Assembly (NCBI RefSeq): GCF_964340395.1
Contig: NC_135568.1
Span: 4,383,803 to 4,447,802 of the forward strand
Length of the DNA: 64,000 bases
Direction of reading: 5' to 3'
Source of the DNA: Glandiceps talaboti
Taxonomy: Eukaryota > Hemichordata > Enteropneusta > Spengelidae
This document shows positions 10,627 through 22,400 of the stretch, one piece after another (within the stretch, counting starts at the first letter, position 1; each line of letters starts with the position of its first letter). A program made the position numbers and the translations under genes. The notes under the pieces were generated by a model. That model ran no database searches. It was not told where the DNA came from and saw only the letters and a program-made list of their open reading frames with translations.

Positions 10627-13600
10627 TAGAAACAGAAAATTACAGGAATCAGTTAGCACCACAGGCAAGATAGAAGCCTAGAGGTAATGGGTATAGTTCC
10701 GATGTGTTCATAGGGGGCTAAAAGCTCTGTAATCGTCTCTGGAAGTTTGCAAGGGTTTCTATTGTTCAAATATACGCCGAAAGTTACCGAGAAAACTGTG
10801 ATTTGCTCTTCGGGAATCATCGGTCTTTGCTTCTTTGTTTGGTGTCGCTGTTGAAAGCAAAGACCGATGATTCCCGAAGAGCAAATCACGGTTTTCTCGG
10901 TAACGTTCGGCGTACATTTGAACAATAGAAACACTTGCAAACTTCCAGAGACGATTACAGAGCTTATAAGGCCCCTATTAACACATCGGAACCATACCCA
11001 TTACCTCTAGGCTTCTATCTTGTCGGTGGTGCTAACCGATTCCCGTAATTTTCTGTTTCATCGCCTCATGAATAAAAAAAATCAGAATTCTTTATTGGAC
11101 TTGTCACAAGGCGATTAGAGATCGATGCATGAGGGCGCCTCATCACGGCCAACGAACCATAAAGACAAATTGTCTGATTTTTTTACGTCTGTGAAGAATT
11201 GGGCTTTCATAACGTATACTGCCATCTACCTTATATTCATATTTGTATTTCATTGAATTTCCCATCACAGATATATGTTTATTTTTAATTATCAAAAATC
11301 CCTCCTAAGTTTTGTGTTTCTGCATTAAAACTTCACTTTTATTTGGGCCATGGACACAGTGAAAACAACTTATCACGTAAATGGTGAAAATGACGTTTCT
11401 TTGTCTTGCTAATAGCAACAGGTGATCCCAGAATCAACTCATCCCGGCCTGGGTCTGTATGGTACGTCGTAATGGGGTGCCCTCAAACATCGCTCTCTAA
11501 TGATGGTTTATAAGAATTCTGATTTTTTTTATTCATGAGGCGGTGAAACAAAAAATTACGGGAATCAGTTCGCACCACAGGCAAGATAGAAGCCTAGAGG
11601 TAATGTGTATGGTTCCGATGTGTTAATAGGGGGCTTATGAGCTCTGTAATCGTCTCTGGAAGTTTGCAAGGGTTTCTATTGTTCAAATATACGCCGAAAG
11701 TTACCGAGAAAACCGTGATTTGCTCTTCGGGAATCATCGGTATTTGCTTCTTTGTTTGGTGTCGCTGTGGAAAGCAAAGACCGATGATTCCCGAAGAGCA
11801 AATCACGGTTTTCTCGGTAACTTTCGGCGTACATTTGAACAATAGAAACACTTGCAAACTTCCAGAGACGATTACAGAGCTTATAAGGCCCCTATTAACA
11901 CATCGGAACCATACCCATTACCTCTAGGCTTCTATCTTGTCGGTGGTGCTAACCGATTCCCGTAATTTTCTGTTTCATCGCCTCATGAATAAAAAAAAAT
12001 CAGAATTCTTTATTGGACTTGTCACAAGGCGATTAGAGATCGATGCATGAGGGCGCCTCATCACGGCCAACGAACCATAAAGACAAATTGTCTGATTTTT
12101 TTACGTCTGTGAAGAATTGGGCTTTCATAACGTATACTGCCATCTACCTTATATTCATATTTGTATTTCATTGAATTTCCCATCACAGATATATGTTTAT
12201 TTTTAATTATCAAAAATCCCTCCTAAGTTTTGTGTTTCTGCATTAAAACTTCACTTTTATTTGGGCCATGGACACAGTGAAAACAACTTATCACGTAAAT
12301 GGTGAAAATGACATTTCTTTGTCTTGCTAATAGCAACAGGTGATCCCAGAATCAACTCATCCCGGCCTGGGTCTGTATGGTACGTCGTAATGGGGTGCCC
12401 TCAAGCATCGCTCTCTAATGATGGTTTATAAGAATTCTGATTTTTTTTATTCATGAGGCGGTGAAACAAAAAATTACGGGAATCAGTTCGCACCACAGGC
12501 AAGATAGAAGCCTAGAGGTAATGTGTATGGTTCCGATGTGTTAATAGGGGGCTTATGAGCTCTGTAATCGTCTCTGGAAGTTTGCAAGGGTTTCTATTGT
12601 TCAAATATACGCCGAAAGTTACCGAGAAAACCGTGATTTGCTCTTCGGGAATCATCGGTCTTTGCTTCTTTGTTTGGTGTCGCTGTGGAAAGCAAAGACC
12701 GATGATTCCCGAAGAGCAAATCACGGTTTTCTCGGTAACTTTCGGCGTACATTTGAACAATAGAAACACTTGCAAACTTCCAGAGACGATTACAGAGCTT
12801 ATAAGGCCCCTATTAACACATCGGAACCATACCCATTACCTCTAGGCTTCTATCTTGTCGGTGGTGCTAACCGATTCCCGTAATTTTCTGTTTCATCGCC
12901 TCATGAATAAAAAAAATCAGAATTCTTTATTGGACTTGTCACAAGGCGATTAGAGATCGATGCATGAGGGCGCCTCATCACGGCCAACGAACCATAAAGA
13001 CAAATTGTCTGATTTTTTTACGTCTGTGAAGAATTGGGCTTTCATAACGTATACTGCCATCTACCTTATATTCATATTTGTATTTCATTGAATTTCCCAT
13101 CACAGATATATGTTTATTTTTAATTATCAAAAATCCCTCCTAAGTTTTGTGTTTCTGCATTAAAACTTCACTTTTATTTGGGCCATGGACACAGTGAAAA
13201 CAACTTATCACGTAAATGGTGAAAATGACATTTCTTTGTCTTGCTAATAGCAACAGGTGATCCCAGAATCAACTCATCCCGGCCTGGGTCTGTATGGTAC
13301 GTCGTAATGGGGTGCCCTCAAGCATCGCTCTCTAATGATGGTTTATAAGAATTCTGATTTTTTTTATTCATGAGGCGGTGAAACAAAAAATTACGGGAAT
13401 CAGTTCGCACCACAGGCAAGATAGAAGCCTAGAGGTAATGTGTATGGTTCCGATGTGTTAATAGGGGGCTTATGAGCTCTGTAATCGTCTCTGGAAGTTT
13501 GCAAGGGTTTCTATTGTTCAAATATACGCCGAAAGTTACCGAGAAAACCGTGATTTGCTCTTCGGGAATCATCGGTATTTGCTTCTTTGTTTGGTGTCGC

Positions 13601-16125
13601 TGTGGAAAGCAAAGACCGATGATTCCCGAAGAGCAAATCACGGTTTTCTCGGTAACTTTCGGCGTACATTTGAACAATAGAAACACTTGCAAACTTCCAG
13701 AGACGATTACAGAGTTTATAAGCCCCCTATCAACACATCGGAACCATACCCATTACCTCTAGGCTTCTATCTTGTCGGTGGTGCTAACCGATTCCCGTAA
13801 TTTTCTGTTTCATCGCCTCATGAATAAAAAAAATCAGAATTCTTTATTGGACTTGTCACAAGGCGATTAGAGATCGATGCATGAGGGCGCCTCATCACGG
13901 CCAACGAACCATAAAGACAAATTGTCTGAATTTTTTACGTCTGTGAAGAATTGGGCTTTCATAACGTATACTGCCATCTACCTTATATTCATATTTGTAT
14001 TTCATTGAATTTCCCATCACAGATATATGTTTTATTTTTAATTATCAAAATTCCCTCCTACGTTTTGTGTTTCTGCATTAAAACTTCACTTTTATTTGGG
14101 CCATGGACACAGTGAAAACAACTTATCACGTAAATGGTGAAAAATGACATTTCTTTGTCTTGCTAATAGCAACAGGTGATCCCAGAAGCAACCCATCCCG
14201 GCCTGGATCTGTATGGTACGTCGTAATGGGGTGCCCTCAAGCATCGCTCTCTAATGATGGTTTATAAGAATTCTGATTTTTTTTATTCATGAGGCGGTGA
14301 AACAAAAAATTACGGGAATCAGTTCGCACCACAGGCAAGATAGAAGCCTAGAGGTAATGCGTATGGTTCCGATGTGTTAATAGGGGGCTTATGAGCTCTG
14401 TAATCGTCTCTGGAAGTTTGCAAGGGTTTCTATTGTTCAAATATACGCCGAAAGTTACCGAGAAAACCGTGATTTGCTCTTCGGGAATCATCGGTATTTG
14501 CTTCTTTGTTTGGTGTCGCTGTGGAAAGCAAAGACCGATGATTCCCGAAGAGCAAATCACGGTTTTCTCGGTAACTTTCGGCGTACATTTGAACAATAGA
14601 AACACTTGCAAACTTCCAGAGACGATTACAGAGCTTATAAAGCCCCTATTAACACATCGGAACCATACCCATTACCTCTAGGCTTCTATCTTGTCGGTGG
14701 TGCTAACCGATTCCCGTAATTTTCTGTTTCATCGCCTCATGAATAAAAAAAATCAGAATTCTTTATTGGACTTGTCACAAGGCGATTAGAGATCGATGCA
14801 TGAGGGCGCCTCATCACGGCCAACGAACCATAAAGACAAATTGTCTGAATTTTTTACGTCTGTGAAGAATTGGGCTTTCATAACGTATACTGCCATCTAC
14901 CTTATATTCATATTTGTATTTCATTGAATTTCCCATCACAGATATATGTTTATTTTTAATTATCAAAAATCCCTCCTAAGTTTTGTGTTTCTGCATTAAA
15001 ACTTCACTTTTATTTGGGCCATGGACACAGTGAAAACAACTTATCACGTAAATGGTGAAAAATGACATTTCTTTGTCTTGCTAATAGCAACAGGTGATCC
15101 CAGAATCAACCCATCCCGGCCTGGGTCTGTATGGTACGTCGTAATGGGGTGCCCTCAAGCATCGGTCTCTAATGATGGTTTATAAGAATTCTGATTTTTT
15201 TTATTCATGAGGCGGTGAAACAAAAAATTACGGGAATCAGTTCGCACCACAAGCAAGATAGAAGCCTAGAGGTAATGCATATGGTTCCGATGTGTTAATA
15301 GGGGGCTTATGAGCTCTGTAATCGTCTCTGGAAGTTTGCAAGGGTTTCTATTGTTCAAATGTACGCCGAAAGTTACCGAGAAAACCGTGATTTGCTCTTC
15401 GGGAATCATCGGTCTTTGCTTCTTTGTTTGGTGTCGCTGTGGAAAGCAAAGACCGATGATTTGTATTTGTATTTGATAAAAATAAATTGAGAACATATAG
15501 ATTGTTTAAAACAGATTTTGTTTTTGAGAAATACATTGTTCATATTAAAAATCCTGTTCATAGAATACTAGTGACTAAATTTAGAATTTCAGATTATAAC
15601 ATTCAAATGGAATTAGAAAGGCGTTGTACTCTTAAGATTCCTGCGGATGAAATATTCTGTAAATTTTGTCAAAATTTGGTAGAAGATGAATTTCATCATT
15701 TAATTATTTGTTCTCATTACATAAATGAGAGAAAGAAACTTTTTTCTTCTTTTTCATTAAGTAATTACAATTTTCATTCCTTAGATAACCAAAGTAAATT
15801 TTTACATATTTTGTCTGCAGATGATAAACTTTCTCTTGGAAACTTTCTTGTTAATGTAAAAAATATAGCAGTTGGCTAAATGATTGTATTTTATTTACTT
15901 ATTTTTGTATGCTTTACCATGCTCGCTAAAGCATGATGTTACGCAATAAAGATTGATTGAGGGTTTTTATTCATGACATGAGGCGATGAAACAGAAAATT
16001 ACGGGAATCGGTTAGCACTACAGGCAAGATAGAAGCCTAGAGATAATGGGTATAGTTCCGATGTGTTCATAGGGGGCTTATAAGCTCTGTAATCGTCTCT
16101 GGTAGTTTTATTTGCAAGGGTTTGA
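10627..16125. repeat. Tandem array of ~918-bp units, each with a long inverted repeat
   Basis: Hairpin centres recur at about 10843, 11762, 12680, 13597, 14516 and 15434, so the period is 917-919 bases. Each unit has a left arm (gaattctgatttttttta ... cggtctttgctt), a loop of about 22 bases (ctttgtttggtgtcgctgtg), a right arm that is its reverse complement, and about 500 bases of unique spacer. Arms are about 205 bp in the first unit and about 240 bp later. Units differ from each other at only a few sites, so amplification is recent or ongoing. Read differently, each unit is an element with ~240-bp terminal inverted repeats, and the loops are the junctions between copies. The short frames seen on both strands mirror each other because of the arms and are not convincing genes. 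The array is interrupted at 15462-15960 and ends with a partial left arm at 15961-16125. Confidence 0.9.
15462..15960 (+). mobile_element. 5'-truncated non-LTR retrotransposon (3' end of ORF2)
   Basis: A 499-base insertion splits the right arm of the last tandem unit straight after gaccgatgatt. It encodes the C-terminal tail of a LINE reverse-transcriptase polyprotein, ending in TAA at 15877-15879. The sequence RTYRLFKTDF, then CKFCQNLVEDEFHHLIIC, has the zinc-knuckle pattern (C-x2-C ... H ... C) usual for this tail. The 3' end is aataaagattgattga, a short-repeat terminus as seen in CR1/L2-type elements. No catalytic domain remains. Confidence 0.8.
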
Positions 16126-16523
16126 TGTAAATTGTCACCATTTTACTTTTTGACCGGGTCAGAGGGGTGGGTGGCTTAAACTAGGGTTTATTTAGCGTTT
16201 TTCCCCATTGTGATGGAAAATGCAATAGAATACTATTTACCCTGATACGGATCTATACATAACAGTCGCATATACGCCATCAACTCCCAGGAGAGCATTC
16301 CATCTACTGCAGCATCTGTAGAAGCAATAAAGCAGTCACGTTGCAACCATCATCCTACCAGGTGTCCTTGGGCACAATCATGGTTCAAGTCTTGCAGAGA
16401 CTTTAGCAGTAGCTATTCAGTAAGTTGTTTTAATCAGCAAATGGAAAGTTCCAAGCCAGTTACATTTGATATTTTCCATCCATATTGAATGTCACCATAT
16501 CGTCTTACTTGTAATGATTGAGG

Positions 16524-16525
<2 letters not shown>
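16126..16525. other. Unassigned spacer between array and gap
   Basis: Unique-looking sequence with no exon I can defend. A short plus-strand frame near 16340-16420 is not joined to anything recognisable. Confidence 0.4.
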
Positions 16526-16569
<44 letters not shown>

Positions 16570-16776
16570 ACACACANNNNNNNNNNNNNNNNNNNNNNNN
16601 NNNNNNNNNNNNNNNNNNNNNNNNNNNNNNNNNNNNNNNNNNNNNNNNNNNNNNNNNNNNNNNNNNNNNNNNNNNNNNNNNNNNNNNNNNNNNNNNNNNN
16701 NNNNNNNNNNNNNNNNNNNNNNNNNNNNNNNNNNNNNNNNNNNNNNNNNNNNNNNNNNNNNNNNNNNNNNNNNNNN
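16526..16776. other. (CA)n microsatellite and 200-base assembly gap
   Basis: A CA run at 16529-16576 leads into exactly 200 Ns (16577-16776). The round length suggests a placeholder, so the true size is unknown. The gap truncates the coding exon that begins at 16777, and the C-terminal end of that gene may lie in it. Confidence 0.98.
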
Positions 16777-19497
16777 ATCAACTTCAATGTCTTCTAAAGA
16801 CTTTCCCCTGTACTGGCCAATCTTTCCTTTTTCAAGTGCCATCAGAATACGGGTAACCTTAGCTACTTGCAAAGTGTGGCTTGGTAAGCGATAGTATTCT
16901 CTATGAATACGAATGTCATGTCCAAGGAAACCTGCAACTATGTCTTCTTCATTCTGTTTCAGGTTAAGAACTTGTGACAAGGTTGCAATTTGTTTTCGCA
17001 ACCTTGTTGAAGTGATATAATCGGGAGCTCTCAAACTGGCTGCATCAGCTAACTTGCGCAGGGCACTTGAGCCACGTATGGGATTGTCAGAGTCTTTCAG
17101 GCATGCGAAAATGTATTTATTTCTCTGGCTTACACCAACTTCTTTTCTGGTTGAAGCAAGTATATCGATTTGGTCTTTCATGTCTTTATTTACTATCACA
17201 GGAACGTTGCGTCCTCTTTTCCCTTTTATCTCAACAACGTTCATCTTCTTGCACAAACTTCTTTCAAACTCTGACAGACACACATCAACAGAACCACTTT
17301 CACTACCTTGATGTGTGTTATGATAGTCATCTTTTGTCATTCTTTCCATTTCTCCACTTCTGCGGCGGTTGAAAAGCAGAAGTTGTGCAAGTGTAACTCT
17401 GCACAATTCTGCCCATGCACTGTCATTTGGTTTTATCTTTAACTCCTCTTTAGACTTACTTGCAACTTTTTTCATATACAAGTGCAACTTTGCAACATCA
17501 GCAACAAGAGGAAGCAGCTTGGGTTTATTTCTCTTCCTTTCACTTATATTCTTCATAGCAGTAGAACTAACCTCTTGGGACCACTGCATTTGACAAAGTT
17601 GGAGAAACCTTTCAGCTCTTTTTTCAAGATCAGCACATTCAGCTTTGATGGCATTTCCCTTGCAAATCATGGCACATTTTCTAAGACTATTACCTAACTT
17701 TGTGGCTAGGGAAGGGATTTTATAGGAAATATCATTGGCATCATATCCAGTTAACTGTTGTACACATCGTACTACCATGTCAAACTTCTGTGGGTGGATG
17801 CAGGCTGTTAACGTCATGTCACTTTGCTTGCTGACCTCTCTCATTGTAATGACAAATCTTGCCAGTTCTCGCATTTTTTGGCTCACATACAAATACCTGT
17901 TGTCACTTCCTACTGTTTTGTACAAATTACCACCATACTGCATGATGAGTCCATCACTTTTTGCAACTCTTGAGATATCATCTTGTATCATCTTTGATAT
18001 CACATTTTCTTTCAACCTATCACTAGCTTCACCTGAAACTGGTAGCAGTAGAGCAGATCTGGCTTGTGGTCTCCGTAATGTTCCATTAGAAGAAAGACAT
18101 TGTGTTTTATGTTTCGTTTTACAGTTCTTCTGGTGCTTCCATAATTCACCTTTGACAAAATATGCTAAACAGTACTCGCATGGTATGTACACTTCTGCTT
18201 TCATTTGATGCTTTGGTCTTTTATACGGTATGATGCAGCCATCTCCTTTTTCTAGAACCTTGAGATTGTGTGCATGGTTACCTTTGTTAGCAAGTATCTG
18301 CAACCCAACCTTTCTTTCACTACTTCCCTTTGGCAAACTCAAAACTTGAGCTACTTCTGATTCTTTGCTGTGTACTTGCTGAAAATGGCGTGGTAATTTT
18401 GCATATGCTTTGTTGCAAAAGACACAAATTTGCCGTTTATCCCATACTCTTTTTCCAACATTTTTTGTAGTTTGTACCCTGATACTTTTCACTGATGTTG
18501 CTGCAGTTGATGAGCATGATGCAGAGTAGGGATGAATACTTTTCCCTCCAAGACCACTAGATGGAACAGTACTGCTATTAGTTTTTACTTCATCCATTCT
18601 TTTCTGCATTAATGTTTTCGTGGAATTTACAACTTCACTAAAGCCATAGTGTGGATCACTAGAGTCATCACTAGCCTCACCGGAAGGGCCATGGTCTGCT
18701 TCACTAGAGTCATCACTAGCCTCACCGGAAGGGCCATGGTCTGGTTCACTAGAGTCATCACTAGCCTCACTGGAAGGGTCATAGTTTGGATCACTAGAGT
18801 CATCACTAGCCTCACCGGAAGGGCCATGGTCTGGTTCACTAGAGTCATCACTAGCCTCACCGGAAGGGCCATGGTCTGGTTCACTAGAGTCATCACTTCG
18901 TTCGTTCTGCTGATCAATACCAAACTCACTTTCAGAATTAAGGAAATTACTGGTATCACTGAACAATATGTCTCCAGTTCTATTTTCTGTGTTGTCTGCT
19001 GTGTTAGCTCTCTGTAAGTATGATTCCCGATGTTGACTATTGATGTGTTGATGGCTTTCTCTTGTAAATGATGAGTTTCTTTCTTCTTTGTTTGACACAA
19101 CATGCATACTTACTTTCAGAGAGGGTGTTATAATTCCAACCTTTTTTTTTTGGTACTTGAGGTCTGTCACTGGAAATGGATCACTCCTTAATGCAAGAGT
19201 ACATGGTTGATCAAAACTGTCCCTGTTACAACGACTGATTGGTCTTTTCAGTGTCTGTTTGACAGTCTGCAGGCCTTCTTCAGAAGTATTTGTTAGTTTG
19301 TTTGTCATTGGTAGGACTAACTCAGTCAAAGTATGTGATTGTTTGTAAGAACTATGGACAGGTAGGACTGTGTCAATATCTTCAACATCAGATTCAGATA
19401 TGTGATCACACAAGATTCCGCTGCTTAAAGCCCTGGGTTCTTGAAGACTTGTTTCGTCACAGCTATCTCCTGTTGTGAGAGGCACCAAAATCTTTAA
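16777..19497 (-). CDS. Exon 11: repeat region, two zinc knuckles and tyrosine-recombinase-like domain
   Basis: A single 907-codon open exon begins after the acceptor tcttttctag (TTAAAGATTTTGG) and runs into the gap. About residue 200-290 of the exon is S/D/E-rich with six 15-residue repeats. Two zinc knuckles follow, [19 protein letters not shown] (about 355) and [18 protein letters not shown] plus KNC (about 440). The C-terminal third matches tyrosine recombinase box order by eye: arginine box [14 protein letters not shown] (about 711), lysine turn [14 protein letters not shown] (about 758), box [14 protein letters not shown] (about 831), then [15 protein letters not shown] (about 865) with the usual H and a candidate nucleophile Tyr. 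The histidine of the H-x-x-R motif appears replaced by T/S. Such domains occur in Crypton transposons and in host genes derived from them. Activity is not shown. Confidence 0.8.
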
Positions 19498-22400
19498 CTA
19501 GAAAAGAGATGTGATAATTGATATAATCAGTTTGTGTGAGAACAAAATATTTAACTACATGTATATCTGATTTGTCAACATAGAAATGGTAACTTGGAAC
19601 TTAATATGCATTCACTAATCCTACTGAGGATCCATTAGGACTACATGTATATAAAATTGCCATTTACCAAGTACTTAATCACAGAGGAGTAAGTCCAACA
19701 TAATTTTGATAAGATAAATCAGATAAATAATGGTTACAGACACAGCAAGAAACACAGAGGTCAGCAAAGGTCAATTTACTTGATAGCCAAACCTAGATAC
19801 TGTCAGTTATAGTACTCTAAATTAAATATCTTCATTACTGAAAACTTTCCTGCTAATTTTTCTTTAACAAAAACTCTTGTTTTTATGTAAGATTTGGGCA
19901 TATGTCAAATAGATTTTTAGACTGGAATTTAAGAAATTAAGAATTTAAGACTTCCTAATAAAGTCAAATATTTGGCCATTGAAGATTGAGATAGAGAATT
20001 GACTCTTGTCATGGCAGTGTGATTTTTCTTCATTTAGAACATATTTACCAGAATTGAAGTCATAGTTTGAAATTTGTGGTGTACAAAATTAGACTACTTG
20101 TAGACCAGTACCATTGCTCATTTGTATTTCTGTATATCTGTATATTTGTATTTCTGTATATCTGTATATCTGTCAAGTGATAAGTTAATTAAATTTTAAT
20201 GACGCTGTGGTTTCATCAAAATTTGGAATTCTCTCTACCGAATTTCAGTAGTGCCAGAGTTTGTAATTGTGACCATTTTATATCTGTTTTAACCTTGAAA
20301 ATTATACAACAGCAGCTTGATGATGATGAATATGAAAAGTACACTGCAAGGAAGCTCGACAAAGATTTTATGAAGCTGTAAACTTCTCTCATACTTTTGA
20401 TGACATAAATACCAACATCCTGATTGTATTCTTTATTTACACATGCTTTGAAATCTTCATAAATTTCAGCCTGAATTAATTTTTTAATTTTCAAAATTGT
20501 TCACTAATGATACATGTCCAATACGTATTAGAACACCCTTATCAAAATGTGCTGTTGCCATTCTAGCACAGATGCAGGAATTTCAAACTTTACAAATTGT
20601 CATCAGGGTAATTCCTTATAAAAAACATCATTTATCGAGGACTTCCTTACACACTCAAAACAACATTTTGTTGAGGAATTTTTCAACTTTACATGATATA
20701 TGTAGAACACCCTTATCAAAATGTTCTGTTGCCATTCTAGCACAGATGCAGGAATTTCATACTTTACAAATTGTCAAAAACACCATTTATCGAGGACTTC
20801 CTCACACACTCAAAACAACAGTTTGTTGAGGATTTTTCAACTTTACATGATATATGTCCAATACATATTAGAACACCCTCATCAAAATGTGCTTTTGCCA
20901 TTCTAGCACAGCTAGGAATTCCATACTTTACAAATTGTCAAAAAAAACATTTATTTAGGAATTCTCACACACTCTAAACAACAGTTTGTTGAGGATTTCT
21001 CAACTTTACATGATATATGTCCAATACATATTATTAGAACACCCTTATCAAAATGTGTTGTTGCCATTCTAGCACAGATGCAGGAATTTCATATTTTACT
21101 AATTGTCATCAGGGTAATGATCCTTAAAGAAAAATCACCATTTATCGAGGACTTCCTCACACACTCAAAACAACAGTTTAATAGGGATTTCTCAACTTTA
21201 CATGATATATGTCCAATACATATTAGAACACCCTTATCAATGTGTTGTTGCTATTCTAGCACAGATGCAGGAATTTCATATTTTACAAATTGTCAAAAAC
21301 ACCATTTATCGAGGACTTCCTCACACACTCAAAACAACAGTTTGTTGAGGATTTTTCAACTTTACATGATATATGTCCAATACATATTATTAGAACACCC
21401 TTATCAAAATGTGCTATTGCCATTCTAGCACAGATGCAGGAATTTCACACTTTACAAATTATCAAAAACAACATTTATATAGGACTTCCTCACATACTCA
21501 AAAGAACAGTTTGTTGAGGATTTTTCAATTTCACATGATATATGTCCAATACATATTATTAGAAAACCCTCATCAAAATGTGCTTTTGCCATACTATTAA
21601 ACACAGCTAGGAATTTCATACTTTCATACTTAAACACCATTTATCGAGGACTTCCTCACACACTCAAAACAACACTTTGTTGAGGATTTTCCAACTTTAC
21701 ACGATATATGTCCAATACATATTAGAACACACTTATCAATGCGCTGTTGCCATTCTAGCGTAGATGCAGGAATTTCATACTTTACAAATTGCCATCAGGG
21801 TAACGATCCTTATAGAAAACATCATTTATCGAGGACTTCCTCACACACTCAAAACAACAGTTTGTTGAGGATTTTTCAACTTTACATGATATATGTCCAA
21901 TACATATTATTAGAACACCCTTATCAAAATGTGCTGTTGCCATTCTAGCACAGATGCAGGAATTTCATATTTTACTAATTGTCATCAGGGTAATGATCCT
22001 TAAAGAAAAAACACCATTTATCGAGGACTTCCTCACACACTCAAAACAACAGTTTAATAGGGATTTCTCAACTTTACATGATATATGTCCAATACATATT
22101 AGAACACCCTTATCAAAATGTGCTGTTGCCATTCTAGCAAAGATGCAGGAATTTCATACTTTACAAATTGTCAAAAACACCATTTATTTAGGACTTCCTC
22201 ACACACTCAAAACAACAGTTTGTTGAGGATTTTTCAATTTCACATGATATATGTCCAATACATATTATTAGAACACCCTTATCAATGCGCTTTTGCCATA
22301 CTAGAACAGCTAGGAATTTCATACTTTCATACTTAAACACCATTTATCGAGGACTTCTTCACACACTCAAAACAACACTTTGTTGAGGATTTTCCAACTT

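Noticed and set aside
10653-14681. Repeated 87-96-residue open frames on both strands in the 918-bp units
   Set aside because: Plus and minus frames encode near-identical peptides because they lie on the two arms of an inverted repeat. No splice context, start context or known domain. Best read as repeat DNA.
16330-16430. Short plus-strand frame reading ATIILPGVLGHNHGSSLAET
   Set aside because: Preceded at once by a stop and not linked to another exon. The resemblance to any enzyme is too slight.
16492-16776. Extension of the 998-residue frame through the N run into the CA microsatellite
   Set aside because: The frame across Ns is meaningless; coding support ends at 16777.
20216-20494. Small frames shared with 52162-52461 (for example [20 protein letters not shown])
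   Set aside because: Conserved only because the whole intron segment is duplicated. Surrounding intron is equally conserved and there is no domain or splice support.
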